Assembly: GCF_000383875.1 (NCBI RefSeq)
Contig: NZ_KB912882.1
Span: 1 to 64,000, forward strand
Reading direction: 5' to 3'
Origin: Caldibacillus debilis DSM 16016
Lineage (GTDB): Bacteria > Bacillota > Bacilli > Bacillales > Caldibacillaceae
Length of the DNA: 64,000 nt
Shown: positions 18,091-28,235 of the stretch, piece after piece
Layout of the letters: each line of letters begins with the position of its first letter
Position numbering within the stretch: the first letter of the stretch is position 1
Notes under the pieces: model-generated
Databases searched by the model: none
What the model was told of the DNA's origin: nothing
What the model saw: only the letters and a program-made list of their open reading frames with translations
Position numbers and translations under genes: made by a program

Positions 18091-18534
18091 TTGATATTTG
18101 AATTGACCATTCAAGTGCGGGTGAAAGATATAAATGAAGGAATACGATGGTACCAGACTTTATTAAACAAGCCGCCGGACTTTATCCCCCATGCGGGGAT
18201 TGCCGAATGGGAGATTATCCCGGGCTGCTGGCTGCAAGTGGCGGAAGGGGACCCGGCAGAAGGAAGCGGACCTTTACGCCTTGGCGTACCCGATATCGCG
18301 TTTGAAAGAGAAAGGCTTGTCCGGGATTTGCACATCGAGAACTTCAAAATCTATTCGAGGGAAGAAGTTCCTGTAAAATGGGGAACTTTTGCTGACCCTT
18401 GGGGAAATCTCCTCGGTTTCTTCGAATATCTGGACAAGACCGAGGAAAAAGAGCGAATAAAAACATTATCGGGCAATCAGCCTCCATCCTATTCAAATGC
18501 GCGGACGCTCAAAGAAAAGGAGCCCAATTTTTGA
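18091..18534 (+). CDS. VOC-family protein
   Basis: 147 residues from a TTG start (18091) behind AAAGGAGGGGG. Single glyoxalase/bleomycin-resistance-type fold: ELTIQVRVKDINEGIRWYQT at the N-terminus and VKWGTFADPWGNLLGFFEYL near residue 115. The last 30 residues are charged and variable. It follows the DUF899-VOC fusion gene in the same direction. The substrate is unknown. Confidence 0.8.
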   Translation: MIFELTIQVRVKDINEGIRWYQTLLNKPPDFIPHAGIAEWEIIPGCWLQVAEGDPAEGSGPLRLGVPDIAFERERLVRDLHIENFKIYSREEVPVKWGTFADPWGNLLGFFEYLDKTEEKERIKTLSGNQPPSYSNARTLKEKEPNF

Positions 18535-18707
18535 AACCCTGTTGCCGGACTAATGAAAAGAAAAGGGAAGGGTTCTGGCGGTTTCCAAACACTTCCTTTT
18601 TCTTTTTGCGCATAAAATCCCCGTTAATCCTTTCGGTCCGGAAATCCTTGAGATCGCCGCCCTGTAGTATAATGGGAAGGGATTACCTTTAAGGAAGGAA
18701 CGGGACC

Positions 18708-19394
18708 ATGAAATATGAACGAACGATAAAGGGGACCTTCATCCGGCGGCTAAACCGGTTCATTGCGGAGGTGCAGGCCGGGGAAAAAACGGAGAGGGTC
18801 CATGTCAAAAACACCGGCAGGCTGAAGGAATTGCTGGTCGCAGGGGCGGAGGTGGGATTGGAAATTTCGTCGAACCCCGGCCGGAAAACGAAATATTCCC
18901 TCGTTTCCGTGAAGAAGGGAGACCGTTGGGTCAATATCGACTCCCAGGCGCCCAACGCGGTCGTTTACGATGCCCTAATGAGCGGCGGAATCGCCGAACT
19001 CGGCCCGATCCGCCTGCTGGCAAGGGAAAAGGCCTTCGGCAAGTCACGCTTTGACCTCTATTACGAAGGGGAGACGGAAAAAGGGTTTATGGAAGTCAAG
19101 GGCGTGACCTTGGAAAAGGACGGGGTGGCCTTATTCCCCGACGCGCCGACGGCAAGGGGAACGAAACATATCTTGGAATTGACGGAGGCGGCAAAGGAGG
19201 GCTACGGCGCCGTCCTGTTTTTCCTCGTGCAAATGGGGGGATGCCGGGCATTTTCGCCAAACCGGGAGATGGATCCGCCCTTTGCCGAAGCCCTTTCCAA
19301 GGCGGCGAAGGAAGGGGTCAAAATCCTCGCTTACGATGCCTTCGTAACGGAAGATGAAATGGTGATCGGCCAGCCGGTGCGGGTGATGATTTAA
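18708..19394 (+). CDS. sfsA: SfsA, sugar fermentation stimulation protein homologue
   Basis: 228 residues, the usual length. An N-terminal OB-fold-like part (RRLNRFIAEV, VHVKNTGRLKELL) is followed by the nuclease-like domain with SRFDLYYEG, FMEVKGVTL, FPDAPTARGTKHILEL and FFLVQM; the D-ExK arrangement fits a PD-(D/E)XK-type fold. The ATG at 18708 follows AAGGAAGG. A TATAAT at 18668-18673 is the likely -10 box. The cellular role of SfsA remains poorly defined; the family call is secure. Confidence 0.95.
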   Translation: MKYERTIKGTFIRRLNRFIAEVQAGEKTERVHVKNTGRLKELLVAGAEVGLEISSNPGRKTKYSLVSVKKGDRWVNIDSQAPNAVVYDALMSGGIAELGPIRLLAREKAFGKSRFDLYYEGETEKGFMEVKGVTLEKDGVALFPDAPTARGTKHILELTEAAKEGYGAVLFFLVQMGGCRAFSPNREMDPPFAEALSKAAKEGVKILAYDAFVTEDEMVIGQPVRVMI

Positions 19395-19466
19395 CCGGCG
19401 GACCGGCCGGATCGGGACCCGGAGAATGCCTCGCCTCACCGGATCGGGCGGCGTTTTGCGGTAAAG

Positions 19467-19495
19467 TTGACATCGCCACGGAAATATGATATGTA
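19467..19495 (+). promoter_or_regulatory. Promoter of htpG
   Basis: TTGACA (19467-19472) and TATGTA (19490-19495), 17-bp spacer. The predicted start of transcription falls just upstream of or in the CIRCE element. Confidence 0.7.
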
Positions 19496-19506
19496 AATAA
19501 TGTCGA

Positions 19507-19533
19507 TTAGCACTCGGGGGAAAAGAGTGCTAA
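19507..19533 (+). promoter_or_regulatory. CIRCE element (HrcA operator) upstream of htpG
   Basis: TTAGCACTC-N9-GAGTGCTAA, a perfect match to the CIRCE consensus, 49 bp before the htpG start and immediately downstream of the promoter. Confidence 0.97.
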
Positions 19534-19581
19534 CCGTTTCTTCACCATCGGTTCATCCTTTAGGAAAGGAGAATGCGGGCC

Positions 19582-21453
19582 ATGGCGAAAACCGAATTTA
19601 AAGCGGAATCGAAGCGGCTGTTGGAAATGATGATCCATTCCGTCTATTCCAAGAAGGAAGTGTTTTTGCGGGAACTCATATCCAACGCCAGCGACGCCAT
19701 CGACAAGATTTATTACAAAGCGTTGACCGACGACTCCCTGACCTTTAATAAGGACGATTATTACATAAAGATTATCCCGGATAAGCAGAAACGGACATTG
19801 ACGGTCCTCGATACGGGGATCGGGATGACCAGGGAAGAACTGGAATCGAACCTGGGGACCATCGCCAAAAGCGGTTCCCTGGCCTTCAAACAGGAACACG
19901 AAATCAAAGACGGGCATGACATTATCGGCCAATTCGGCGTCGGCTTTTATTCGGCCTTTATGGTGGCCGACCGGGTGACGGTCATCAGCAAGGCCCTGGG
20001 AAGCGAAGAAGCCTACAAATGGGAATCGGAAGGCGCCGACGGTTACACGATCGAACCGTGGGAGAAAAAAGAAGTCGGGACGGAAGTCATTTTGCATTTG
20101 AAAGAAAACAGCGAGGACGAAAATTACGACGAATTTTTGGAAGAGTGGCGCCTGCGGGAGATCATTAAAAAATATTCCGATTTCATCCGTTATCCGATCA
20201 AACTGGCGGTCACCCGGAAGAAAAAAGACGGCGACTCCGGCGAAACCGCCGATACGGTGGAAGAAGAAACGGTAAACAGCATGGTCCCCATCTGGCGGAA
20301 GAACAAAAACGAGCTGAAAGACGAAGATTACGAGAATTTTTACACGGAAAAACATTACGGTTTCGACAAGCCGCTCAAATATATGCACATCCGCGTCGAC
20401 GGCACGATCCGTTACCAGGCCATCCTCTATATTCCGGAAATGGTGCCCTTTGATTATTACACGACGGAATATGAAAAAGGGCTCGAGCTGTATTCCAACG
20501 GCGTCCTGATCATGAACAAATGCCCGGACCTCCTTCCAGACTACTTCAGTTTCGTCAAAGGCATGGTCGATTCGGAAGACGTGTCCCTGAACATTTCCCG
20601 CGAAATGCTACAGCATGACCGGAACTTGAAAGTGATCGCCAAAAACATCAAAAACAAAATCCGCAAGGAACTTTTAAACATGCTGAAAAACGAGCGGGAA
20701 AAATACGAGACCTTTTTCAAAAACTTCGGCAGGCAGCTGAAGTACGGCGTCTACAGCGACTTCGGGGAACACAAGGAAGAACTGCAGGATTTGCTCCTGT
20801 TCTATTCCTCGAAGGAGAAAAAGCCGGTTACCTTGGAGGAATACGTCTCCCGGATGCCCGAGGACCAAAAATATATTTATTACGCGACGGGGGATTCGGT
20901 GGAACGGATCGAGAAGCTGCCGCAAACGGAACTGGTCGCCGACAAAGGGTACGAAATTCTGTACCTGACGGATGACATCGATGAGTTCGCCATCAAGATG
21001 CTCGAAAAATACAAAGGCAAGGAATTCAAATCCGTCACGAGCGGCGACTTGGGAATCGATACGGACGACAAGCAAAAGAAAGAAGAAACGAAGGAAGATA
21101 AGGCGCTCTTTGACTTCATGAAGGACGTGCTCGGCGACAAAGTGAAAGCCGTCAAGGCTTCGACCCGGTTGAAAAGCCACCCCGTCTGCTTCTCCACGGA
21201 AGGCGAGATTACCATCGAAATGGAAAAAGTGCTCAGCGCCATGCCGAACGGGCAAAAGGTGAAGGCGCAAAAGGTGCTGGAAATCAACACGGACCACCAG
21301 GTTTATCAAACGCTGAAAAACGCCTTTGCCCAAGACAAGGAAAAACTGAAACTTTACACGAACCTCCTCTACAATCAGGCCCTGCTCATCGAAGGGCTTC
21401 CCGTCGAAGACCCGGTGGAATTTTCCAACGACATCTGCAAGATCATGACCTGA
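19582..21453 (+). CDS. htpG: Molecular chaperone HtpG (Hsp90)
   Basis: ATP-dependent cytoplasmic chaperone, 623 residues. The GHKL ATPase domain (about 1-225) carries [20 protein letters not shown] and [14 protein letters not shown]; the middle domain follows (about 225-500), then the C-terminal dimerisation domain. The ATG at 19582 ([17 protein letters not shown]) fits AAAGGAG spacing better than the ATG three codons earlier. The monocistronic unit has its own promoter with a perfect CIRCE element and a strong terminator. In B. subtilis htpG is not an HrcA target, so the control seems different here. Confidence 0.97.
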   Translation: MAKTEFKAESKRLLEMMIHSVYSKKEVFLRELISNASDAIDKIYYKALTDDSLTFNKDDYYIKIIPDKQKRTLTVLDTGIGMTREELESNLGTIAKSGSLAFKQEHEIKDGHDIIGQFGVGFYSAFMVADRVTVISKALGSEEAYKWESEGADGYTIEPWEKKEVGTEVILHLKENSEDENYDEFLEEWRLREIIKKYSDFIRYPIKLAVTRKKKDGDSGETADTVEEETVNSMVPIWRKNKNELKDEDYENFYTEKHYGFDKPLKYMHIRVDGTIRYQAILYIPEMVPFDYYTTEYEKGLELYSNGVLIMNKCPDLLPDYFSFVKGMVDSEDVSLNISREMLQHDRNLKVIAKNIKNKIRKELLNMLKNEREKYETFFKNFGRQLKYGVYSDFGEHKEELQDLLLFYSSKEKKPVTLEEYVSRMPEDQKYIYYATGDSVERIEKLPQTELVADKGYEILYLTDDIDEFAIKMLEKYKGKEFKSVTSGDLGIDTDDKQKKEETKEDKALFDFMKDVLGDKVKAVKASTRLKSHPVCFSTEGEITIEMEKVLSAMPNGQKVKAQKVLEINTDHQVYQTLKNAFAQDKEKLKLYTNLLYNQALLIEGLPVEDPVEFSNDICKIMT

Positions 21454-21460
21454 TGTTCGG

Positions 21461-21511
21461 AAAGGCGGTGCAAACCGGTTTGCCCAAGGTTTGCATCGCC
21501 TTTTCTTTTTT
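21461..21511 (+). terminator. Intrinsic terminator of htpG
   Basis: Long stem AAGGCGGTGCAAACC / GGTTTGCATCGCCTT (one mismatch) followed by TTCTTTTTT. Confidence 0.95.
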
Positions 21512-21837
21512 CAAACGGGGGGCGGGCGAAAATCGTGCCCCTCAGGGGAATTCACACCGGCAAAGGCGGACTGCAACGTCGGAAAATGGCGGTTCGAAAC
21601 TCCCGAATGGATGCCTCCCCTAACAACGGTCATATCAGATTTGAAGAATCGCAGATGCCAGCGGTTGCCGAAGAAAGCGGAAAAAACGAGGAATCCGTCC
21701 GTTATCTTTCCCGCGAGGGGGCTTTTGAAACAAGGGACGGACAAGGAACCGGCCTTTCCCCCGGATCATTTCCTGCCATTCCCACTGGGAATCTTTTTCC
21801 CCGGGGATTATACTGTTTAAATGGGGGAGAGATGCAA
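21512..21837. other. Intergenic region before the phosphodiesterase gene
   Basis: 326 bp. Long open frames run through it but show no family resemblance. TATACT at about 21810 and GGGGGAGAG just before 21838 suggest promoter and ribosome site of the next gene. Confidence 0.4.
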
Positions 21838-22638
21838 ATGTTTTTCGCCATTCTGATTAGCGCCATCGGAACCCTTTTGTTCCATTCCTATAAAAATACG
21901 AAAAAAGTCAGTGTGAATACGATACGGATTTCCAAGCCGGGCACGGCCTGGAAAAAATTGAGGATTCTCCATTTGTCGGATCTGCATCTGGAAAAGCTGT
22001 CCATCAGCCCGGAAGAGTTGTATCGGATCATTTCGAACAAAAAGGTGGATCTGATCGCCATTACCGGCGATTTCCTCGACCGGAAGCGGACCATCCGGAA
22101 GCTGCCCGAATACCTTCAGGTTTTGCAAAAAGTCAAGCCGGCATACGGCATTTACGCGGTCTTCGGAAATCACGATTACATGTTAAACGGGGAATCCTTC
22201 GAAACCTTGAAAAACACCCTGGAGGAGAACGGCTGCGTAACCTTGCAAAACGAACATGTTTCCGTCCCGATGGGGAATGCCATGTTGAACATTATCGGCA
22301 TCGATGATTTCAGCACGAACCGGAGCGACTTAAATAAAAGCTTTCACCGTCTTCCGAAAGGGTTCAACCTGGTGTTGACCCACGATCCGAATGTGGTGCT
22401 CCATATGAAAAAATTCCCTTACGATTACTTGTTGTCCGGGCATTTCCACGGGGGCCAGATCCACTGGCCGAAGCCTTTCCATCTCGTCAAAATGGGAAAA
22501 CTCGTCCGCATGAACATGATTAAGGGACTGCATGTGCTGAACGGGAGACCTTTTTACATCAGCGAAGGATTGGGGCAAACGGGGGTGAATATCCGGCTCG
22601 GAAGCCGCCCGGAAATCACGATCCACGAAATTGTCTGA
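21838..22638 (+). CDS. YkuE-like metallophosphoesterase
   Basis: 266 residues from ATG 21838 (spacing 7 nt from GGGGGAGAG). One N-terminal hydrophobic segment (FFAILISAIGTLLF) anchors or exports the protein; then the calcineurin-type motifs in order: LSDLHLEK (about 43), GDFLDR (about 72), GNHDY (about 109) and GHFHGGQ (about 202). These supply a binuclear metal centre. Similar Bacillus enzymes act on phosphodiesters at the cell surface; the substrate here is unknown. Confidence 0.88.
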   Translation: MFFAILISAIGTLLFHSYKNTKKVSVNTIRISKPGTAWKKLRILHLSDLHLEKLSISPEELYRIISNKKVDLIAITGDFLDRKRTIRKLPEYLQVLQKVKPAYGIYAVFGNHDYMLNGESFETLKNTLEENGCVTLQNEHVSVPMGNAMLNIIGIDDFSTNRSDLNKSFHRLPKGFNLVLTHDPNVVLHMKKFPYDYLLSGHFHGGQIHWPKPFHLVKMGKLVRMNMIKGLHVLNGRPFYISEGLGQTGVNIRLGSRPEITIHEIV

Positions 22639-23159
22639 AAACGAACCGGCAGCATGAACAGGTCGGGAAATCAGCGTCCGTCACCCGAAATCGGTCCGGC
22701 TCCCGAAGGCGGCGGAAAATCCCGGCCGCCTTTGTCCCGGGACGAGCCATGATCCGGGTATTTTCTTGTTTGTGCCCCTGTTGCTTTCCGTTCCTGTTCT
22801 TCTTCGCCGCCGATGCCGGGCTTGCCCCCGGCGTTTTTTCATTTCCTCCTTTTTGCATGCGCAGCCCTCCCGAAGGTTTTTACGGAAATTCGAGCCTATG
22901 CTCGATGAATACGCGAGAGCATGGAAATCGCAGGAAACCGTCTTACTCACGTGGGAGCCGGAACCTCGATGAGCAGGTGCAGGCAGGGAAATGCCTCCCG
23001 AAGGTTTTGCGAATTTCCCTCTCCCGATTTTGCGGCAAGGGAACTTGAAAACGCGGAAAATTCCGGCAGCCTTTCAGATCGGCCTTTGCGGACGAACGGA
23101 CGAAGCGGCCTATGGTATAATGGGGAGCGGGAAGAAAACGCGTTTAAAGGATGGGAAAC
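22639..23159. other. Intergenic region before the thioredoxin-like gene
   Basis: About 520 bp. It holds a 15-bp exact direct repeat, CCTCCCGAAGGTTTT, at 22866-22880 and 22994-23008, and an extended -10 promoter TGG-TATAAT at 23113-23121 for the next gene. No other gene is supported. Confidence 0.5.
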
Positions 23160-23462
23160 ATGGAAGAATGGACGAAAGAGACGTTTTTGGAAAAACTGGA
23201 AAGCGGAGAGAAGGGAGCCTTTTATTTATATACCCCCTTTTGCGGGACGTGCGCGCTGGCGGGCAAGATGCTCGCCGTCGTCTGCGAACTGCTGCCCGAA
23301 CTTTCCGTCGGGAAGGCCAATATCAACTATTTGCCGGATTTGGCCGAAGCCTTTGCGATTGAAAGCGTGCCCTGCCTGCTCATCTTCCGGGACAAAAAAA
23401 TCCTGGAAAAGATCTACGCCTTCCGTTCCGTCCCGTATTTGTACGAAAGACTGCGGATCTGA
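23160..23462 (+). CDS. Thioredoxin-like protein (YtpP/YusE type)
   Basis: 100 residues from the ATG at 23160; an ATG three codons upstream is also possible. Single thioredoxin fold with CGTC active site (YTPFCGTCALAGKML) near residue 28 and the cis-Pro loop ESVPCLLIF near residue 70. No signal peptide, so cytoplasmic. Preceded by an extended -10 promoter; monocistronic. Confidence 0.85.
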   Translation: MEEWTKETFLEKLESGEKGAFYLYTPFCGTCALAGKMLAVVCELLPELSVGKANINYLPDLAEAFAIESVPCLLIFRDKKILEKIYAFRSVPYLYERLRI

Positions 23463-23939
23463 TCCGTCCCCTTTTAACGGGCTTTTCCACCGAAGAGATT
23501 CCGGACATCTCCCCAAGGCGGCGGGACGGCCGCCCGCCCGCGGCGGTATTTGCGTCCTTGCCATCCCCGGATCCCCATTTTCCCTCCCATTGATGGCCGC
23601 CCCTTTCAAACAAAGTCCTCCATCCATTGCATAAATTGGATAAAGTTGCAGACAGTAAAGATAGATTCCTGTTGAACGCACGGCGAAGAACATTTCCCGA
23701 AAGGGAAGCGTTCCCCGAACGGTAGGAAAGCGGCCCGGCCCGGATCCCGTCCGAACCGGTTTGGAAGGGGCCGTTTGCCGAAAGATCCGGTCTGCGGGGA
23801 GGATTTCACGGCCGGGTGCCGGTTTCCGGTAAAAGGCTTCGGTAAAAGGCCTTAATCCGGCTCCAGGCATCTTCCGGCCCGCCGGACAGCCGGCTTCCAT
23901 CAACAGGGAAAAGAATCTTAGAGAATGGGAGGGGAAAGC
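23463..23939. other. Intergenic region before the SGNH hydrolase
   Basis: About 475 bp, G+C rich at the edges with a short AT-rich patch near 23625-23670. No supported gene or convincing promoter. Confidence 0.4.
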
Positions 23940-24740
23940 GTGAAAGGGGCCGCAGTCAAATGGGTGAGCCTTTTTTCCCTTTTGTCCACCTTGTTGTGGA
24001 TCACCGGATTTTTCATCGCTTTCCACGATCAGGCGGCGAAACATTCCCCGCCCCCGCCCGCGGAAGGCATACCGGCCATGTCGCCGAAGGGGGATGATGG
24101 CGCCTTCCGGATCGTGGCGCTGGGGGATTCGCTGACGAGGGGAACGGGGGATGAAACGGGAAAAGGCTATGTCGGTTATCTCGCGGATCATATAAAAAAA
24201 CGGACCGGCAAAAAGATCCTGCTGCGCAACTTGGCCGTCCGGGGAATGGTCTCGGAAAAATTGCTGGGCCAGCTTCGGCTTTCGGAAGTACAGCGGCAAA
24301 TCTCGGACGCAGATCTCATCTTGATGACGATCGGCGGAAACGACCTTTTTCAGAAGGGAAAGGCGCTGCAGATCAAATCCAAGAAAGACGTCGGTCCGGT
24401 CGAGAAGAAATTTTTGCGCCATTTGGACGCCATTTTCCGGGAGATCCGGAAACGTAATCCCAACGCCTACGTCTTTTTTATCGGCCTGTACAACCCTTTC
24501 TCCGACCTGGCGGAAGGGAAAACCTATTCGGAAATCATCCGCCGCTGGAATTTTGCCGCTTTCGAAACCGCCGAAAAATATCCGCGCGTCGTCGCCGTCC
24601 CGGTCTTCGATCTGTTCGAAATCGATGTCAATGGGTTTTTAAACGTGGACAAATTCCATCCGAATGCCGAGGGCTACCGGAGGATCGCCCAACGGCTCGC
24701 TCCCCTCGTGCCGCTGGCGGAAAGGAAAGAAAGCGGATGA
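23940..24740 (+). CDS. SGNH/GDSL-family lipase or esterase, membrane-anchored or secreted
   Basis: 266 residues from GTG 23940, placed after GGGAGGGG. An N-terminal hydrophobic segment (about 8-30) and proline-rich linker precede the SGNH domain: ALGDSLTRG (block I, nucleophilic Ser), GGNDLF (block III) and DKFHPN (block V, catalytic Asp-His). It overlaps the next ABC ATPase gene by 4 bp (ATGA), so the three genes here form one operon; a lipase linked to an ABC-2 exporter suggests envelope lipid or acylated-product handling. Confidence 0.88.
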   Translation: MKGAAVKWVSLFSLLSTLLWITGFFIAFHDQAAKHSPPPPAEGIPAMSPKGDDGAFRIVALGDSLTRGTGDETGKGYVGYLADHIKKRTGKKILLRNLAVRGMVSEKLLGQLRLSEVQRQISDADLILMTIGGNDLFQKGKALQIKSKKDVGPVEKKFLRHLDAIFREIRKRNPNAYVFFIGLYNPFSDLAEGKTYSEIIRRWNFAAFETAEKYPRVVAVPVFDLFEIDVNGFLNVDKFHPNAEGYRRIAQRLAPLVPLAERKESG

Positions 24741-25651
24741 ATCCCGGTCCGGTCATCCTGGAAGCCGTCCGATTGACAAAAAAGATCGGGAAAAGGGAAG
24801 TGGTGAAGGACGTTTCCTTTTCCGTCCGCGCGGGGGAAGTTTTCGGCTTTCTCGGCCCGAACGGCGCGGGAAAGACGACGACGATCCGCATGCTGACGGG
24901 GCTGGTCAGGCCGAGCGGGGGAAGGGTCACCGTTTGCGGGTTCGATATCCGGCGGGATTTTTTAAAGGCCGTCCGTCAGATCGGCTGCCTCATCGAATAT
25001 CCGGAAATGTATCCCTATTTGACCGGATGGGAAAACCTGGAACATTTTCAACGGATGACCCCGGGCATCCCGAAAAGCCGAGTGGGGGAAGTGGCGGAAA
25101 TGACGGGTTTGGCGGACCGCATCCACGACCGGGTGAGCACCTATTCGCTGGGCATGCGCCAACGGCTGGGCATCGCCCAATCGCTCCTCGGAAGGCCGAA
25201 AATATTGATCTTGGACGAACCGGCCAACGGCCTCGATCCTTTCGGCATGCAGGAGATGCGGACATTCATCCGCCGTTTGGCCGCGGAAGAGGGGATGGGT
25301 GTGCTGATCTTCTCCCATTTATTGAACGAAATCCAATTGGTGGCCGACCGGGTGGCGATCCTTTCGGACGGAAAAATCATCCATAGCGGCACGGTGGGGG
25401 AATTGCTTGCGCGGAAGGAAAAGGTCCGATGGCGGATCTCTCCGTTGGAAACGGGAAAAAGGATCTTGAAGGAAGAAGGGGTGGATCTTTATGAGGAAGA
25501 CGGGTTCCTGATCGCCTCCCATCGCCCGGAAAAAGCGCACCTTTTCAACGAAAAGCTGGTAAAAAACGGGGCCCAGGTCTTTCAAATCGAAACAAAACTG
25601 CCGACCCTTGAAGATTTGTTCATGGAGCTGACAGGAGGAACGAGCCGTTGA
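24737..25651 (+). CDS. ABC transporter ATP-binding protein (ABC-2 type)
   Basis: 304 residues. Walker A GPNGAGKTT (about 40), Q-loop region, signature YSLGMRQRLGIAQ (about 137), Walker B ILILDEPANGLDP (about 157) and the switch His in IFSHLL (about 195). The C-terminal 85 residues are the accessory region seen in ABC-2 exporters. Translationally coupled on both sides: ATGA overlap with the SGNH hydrolase and TTGA overlap with the permease. Confidence 0.93.
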   Translation: MNPGPVILEAVRLTKKIGKREVVKDVSFSVRAGEVFGFLGPNGAGKTTTIRMLTGLVRPSGGRVTVCGFDIRRDFLKAVRQIGCLIEYPEMYPYLTGWENLEHFQRMTPGIPKSRVGEVAEMTGLADRIHDRVSTYSLGMRQRLGIAQSLLGRPKILILDEPANGLDPFGMQEMRTFIRRLAAEEGMGVLIFSHLLNEIQLVADRVAILSDGKIIHSGTVGELLARKEKVRWRISPLETGKRILKEEGVDLYEEDGFLIASHRPEKAHLFNEKLVKNGAQVFQIETKLPTLEDLFMELTGGTSR

Positions 25652-26628
25652 TTCCACTCGTCCATAATGAAATGTTAAAAATGATCCGGAAAAGGCGTTT
25701 CACCGCCATCGCCTGGATCATCGCCGCCCTCACCCTCCTGTTTTCCTACGCGGAGAAAAAGGAATTGGATACCCTCTATGAACGGCTGGGTTCCGATGAC
25801 TGGCGGACGGCCTTGCAAACGAAGATCGTCGACGCCCAAAACCGGCTGAACTCCCCGTCGCTTCCGGCAAAAACGAAAAAAAATTTGCGGCTTTTGATCC
25901 GCCAGCAGCAATATTATCTGGAACGGGACATCAATCCGCACGCGCCGGGAGCGCCGGGATTCATGCGCCTTTTGCTCGATGATTCCATCCATTTGTTCAT
26001 TCCCCTCCTTGTCGTCGTTGTCGCATCGGATTTGGTCGCTTCCGAAGCCGGAAGCGGGACCCTAAAATTGCTGTTGACCCGGCCGGTGAAAAGGTGGAAA
26101 GTCTTGGCGGGAAAATATATCGCCCTCCTGCTTTCCGTTTCTTTCATCCTCTTGCTGATGGGGGTCTTGTCCTGCCTCCTTTCCGGCTTCTTTTTCGGTT
26201 TCGGCGGCTGGCAAAACCCGGTTTTGACCGGTTTTCGCCCGGCCGGGGAAGATCTGGACGTTTCCAATGTGCATTTGCTTCCCTTGTGGCGATATTTGCT
26301 GTTTCAATTCGGTTTCGCCTGGTTTGCCGGCACCGCCGTCGGCAGCATGACCTTGATGTTTTCGGTTCTGTTCAAAAGCACCCCCCTTGTCATCGGGATC
26401 ATGGTCGCTTTCCTGACCTCGGGGGCCACCTTGTCGAACATGGTTTCCTCCTGGCCGTCGGCCAAGTATTTGTTCATGATCAATCTGCAGCTGGCCAATT
26501 ATTTGAACGGCCGAATGCCTCCCGTCGAAGGGATGACCCTTTCATTTTCTTTGGCGGTCCTTGCCCTGTGGGCAGCCGCGGCCTTGGCGGTTTCGTTCAT
26601 GATCTTTACGAAGAAGGACATCTATTGA
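25648..26628 (+). CDS. ABC-2 family permease
   Basis: 326 residues from TTG 25648, overlapping the ATPase stop by 4 bp and preceded by AGGAGG. Six or so membrane spans: one near residues 15-32, a large extracytoplasmic loop to about 105, then spans up to the C-terminus (SLAVLALWAAAALAVSFMIF). It contains the typical LLLTRPVKRWKVLAGKY stretch of ABC-2 permeases. It partners the preceding ATPase. Confidence 0.9.
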   Translation: MIPLVHNEMLKMIRKRRFTAIAWIIAALTLLFSYAEKKELDTLYERLGSDDWRTALQTKIVDAQNRLNSPSLPAKTKKNLRLLIRQQQYYLERDINPHAPGAPGFMRLLLDDSIHLFIPLLVVVVASDLVASEAGSGTLKLLLTRPVKRWKVLAGKYIALLLSVSFILLLMGVLSCLLSGFFFGFGGWQNPVLTGFRPAGEDLDVSNVHLLPLWRYLLFQFGFAWFAGTAVGSMTLMFSVLFKSTPLVIGIMVAFLTSGATLSNMVSSWPSAKYLFMINLQLANYLNGRMPPVEGMTLSFSLAVLALWAAAALAVSFMIFTKKDIY

Positions 26629-26722
26629 GGGCAAGATGGAAAATCAAACGGGAAAATGCCTCGGGCAATGGCGGCCGCGGGAAGAAAGCGGTGCCAAACT
26701 TCGCGGGACGCCCCGCGTTCAC

Positions 26723-26752
26723 AAATCCGGAAGACTTTCCGGATTTTTTTTG
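26723..26752 (+). terminator. Intrinsic terminator of the SGNH-ABC operon
   Basis: AATCCGGAA-GAC-TTTCCGGATT followed by a T run. Confidence 0.92.
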
Positions 26753-26843
26753 CGGAAACGAAAGGCAGGCATTTTTGTTCCAAAAACGGATTTTTATTTT
26801 GCGGCAGAAATAAGAATGGAAATATACGAAGGAGGGGATCGTT

Positions 26844-28235
26844 TTGACGAAGCCGGAAAGGTGCAAGGCCGCGGTGGAAGACGCCATGCCGACTGTTTTG
26901 GCGCGGCTGAAAGACTATGTCTCCCGTCCTTCCGTTTCCGCCCAAAAGAAAGGGATCGGCGAGGCGGCCCGTTTTGCCGCCGCATTGATCGCAAAGGCGG
27001 GGGGAAGAGCGAAGATTTTGAAGGAGCCGGGCGCAAATCCGCTCGTCTACGGATTTTTCCCAGCGGGAACGAAGGGAAACCCTGCGAAAACCCTCTTGTT
27101 TTACAATCATTATGATGTCCAGCCTCCCGAACCGCTGGCGGAATGGGACACCTTCCCCTTTTCCGCGGAAGTGAGGGACGGAAGGCTGTTCGGGCGGGGA
27201 ACGGCGGATAACAAGGCGGATTTTGTCGCGCGGCTGCAGGCGGTTCAAATCGTGAAGGATTCGGAGGGCGGGCTGCCCTGCCATATCAAATTTTTGGTCG
27301 AGGGGGAGGAGGAGATCGGCAGCCCGAATTTGGAGCGGTATTTGAAGAAATATGCGGATCTCTTCCGGGCGGACGGCTGCATTTGGGAATTCGGGGGGAA
27401 AAATGAAAAAGGGCAATTGGAAATCGCTTGCGGCGTCAAAGGGATCGCCTATTTCGAGTTAACCTGCAGGACCGCGGACGCGGATATCCATTCTTCGGCG
27501 GGGGCCATCATCGACAATGCGGCGTGGCGTCTCGTCCGCGCCCTCGCGTCGATGAAAAATGCCGAGCATGAAATCCTGGTGGAAGGGTTTTCCGACGGAA
27601 TCCGGGAACCGGCGCCGGAAGAACGGGAGGCGGCCAAAAAGCTCCCCTTCGATGAAAAGGTGCTGCGGGACATCTACGGGTTGAAACGGCCGTTGATCAC
27701 CGGGGAAAAAGGGACCGACCCGCGGGAGGCGATGGTTTTTCATCCGACGATGACCATATGCGGAATCTGGAGCGGGTATACCGGAGAAGGGGCGAAGACG
27801 GTATTGCCCAAAGAAGCGAAGGCGAAAATCGACTGCCGGCTGGTTCCGGAACAGGATCCGGCGCACGTCTTCGCCTGCATCCGAAAACATCTCGCCGCAA
27901 AAGGCTTCGCCGATATTCAAGTGGAATGGCTGAACGGCCAACGGGCGCACCGGTCCGATCTGAAGGATCCGTTCATCCGGCATGTGATCCGGTCCGCCGC
28001 GGAAGCCTACGGACGGGAGGCCGCCGTTTGGCCGAATGCCGGCGGAACCGGCCCGATGCATCTTTTCGGCCGGTATTTGCACGTCCCGATTGCCAGCGTC
28101 GGTGTCGGCTGGTACGGTTCCCGGGCCCATGCCCCGAACGAAAACATCCGGCTTTCGGATTTGCAAGAGGGAATCCTTTTTCTCGTTCATCTGCTTTCCG
28201 GTCTGTCTCTCCTATGGCCGCCGGAAAATTCCTAA
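26844..28235 (+). CDS. M20-family dipeptidase/peptidase
   Basis: 463 residues from TTG 26844 behind GAAGGAGGGG. Zinc-dependent ArgE/DapE/ACY1-type peptidase: FYNHYDVQPPEPL (metal-binding His and catalytic Asp, about 95), FGRGTADNKADF (bridging Asp, about 120), LVEGEEEIGSPN (catalytic Glu and zinc Glu, about 153), a lid/dimerisation domain, and NAGGTGPMHLFG with a late His for zinc. It may hydrolyse short peptides or acylated amino acids; the exact substrate is not readable. Monocistronic. Confidence 0.9.
   Translation: MTKPERCKAAVEDAMPTVLARLKDYVSRPSVSAQKKGIGEAARFAAALIAKAGGRAKILKEPGANPLVYGFFPAGTKGNPAKTLLFYNHYDVQPPEPLAEWDTFPFSAEVRDGRLFGRGTADNKADFVARLQAVQIVKDSEGGLPCHIKFLVEGEEEIGSPNLERYLKKYADLFRADGCIWEFGGKNEKGQLEIACGVKGIAYFELTCRTADADIHSSAGAIIDNAAWRLVRALASMKNAEHEILVEGFSDGIREPAPEEREAAKKLPFDEKVLRDIYGLKRPLITGEKGTDPREAMVFHPTMTICGIWSGYTGEGAKTVLPKEAKAKIDCRLVPEQDPAHVFACIRKHLAAKGFADIQVEWLNGQRAHRSDLKDPFIRHVIRSAAEAYGREAAVWPNAGGTGPMHLFGRYLHVPIASVGVGWYGSRAHAPNENIRLSDLQEGILFLVHLLSGLSLLWPPENS

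Noticed and set aside
18645-18673. Full sigma-A promoter before sfsA
   Set aside because: TATAAT is good but TTGAGA lies only 14 bp upstream, too close; only the -10 box is kept.
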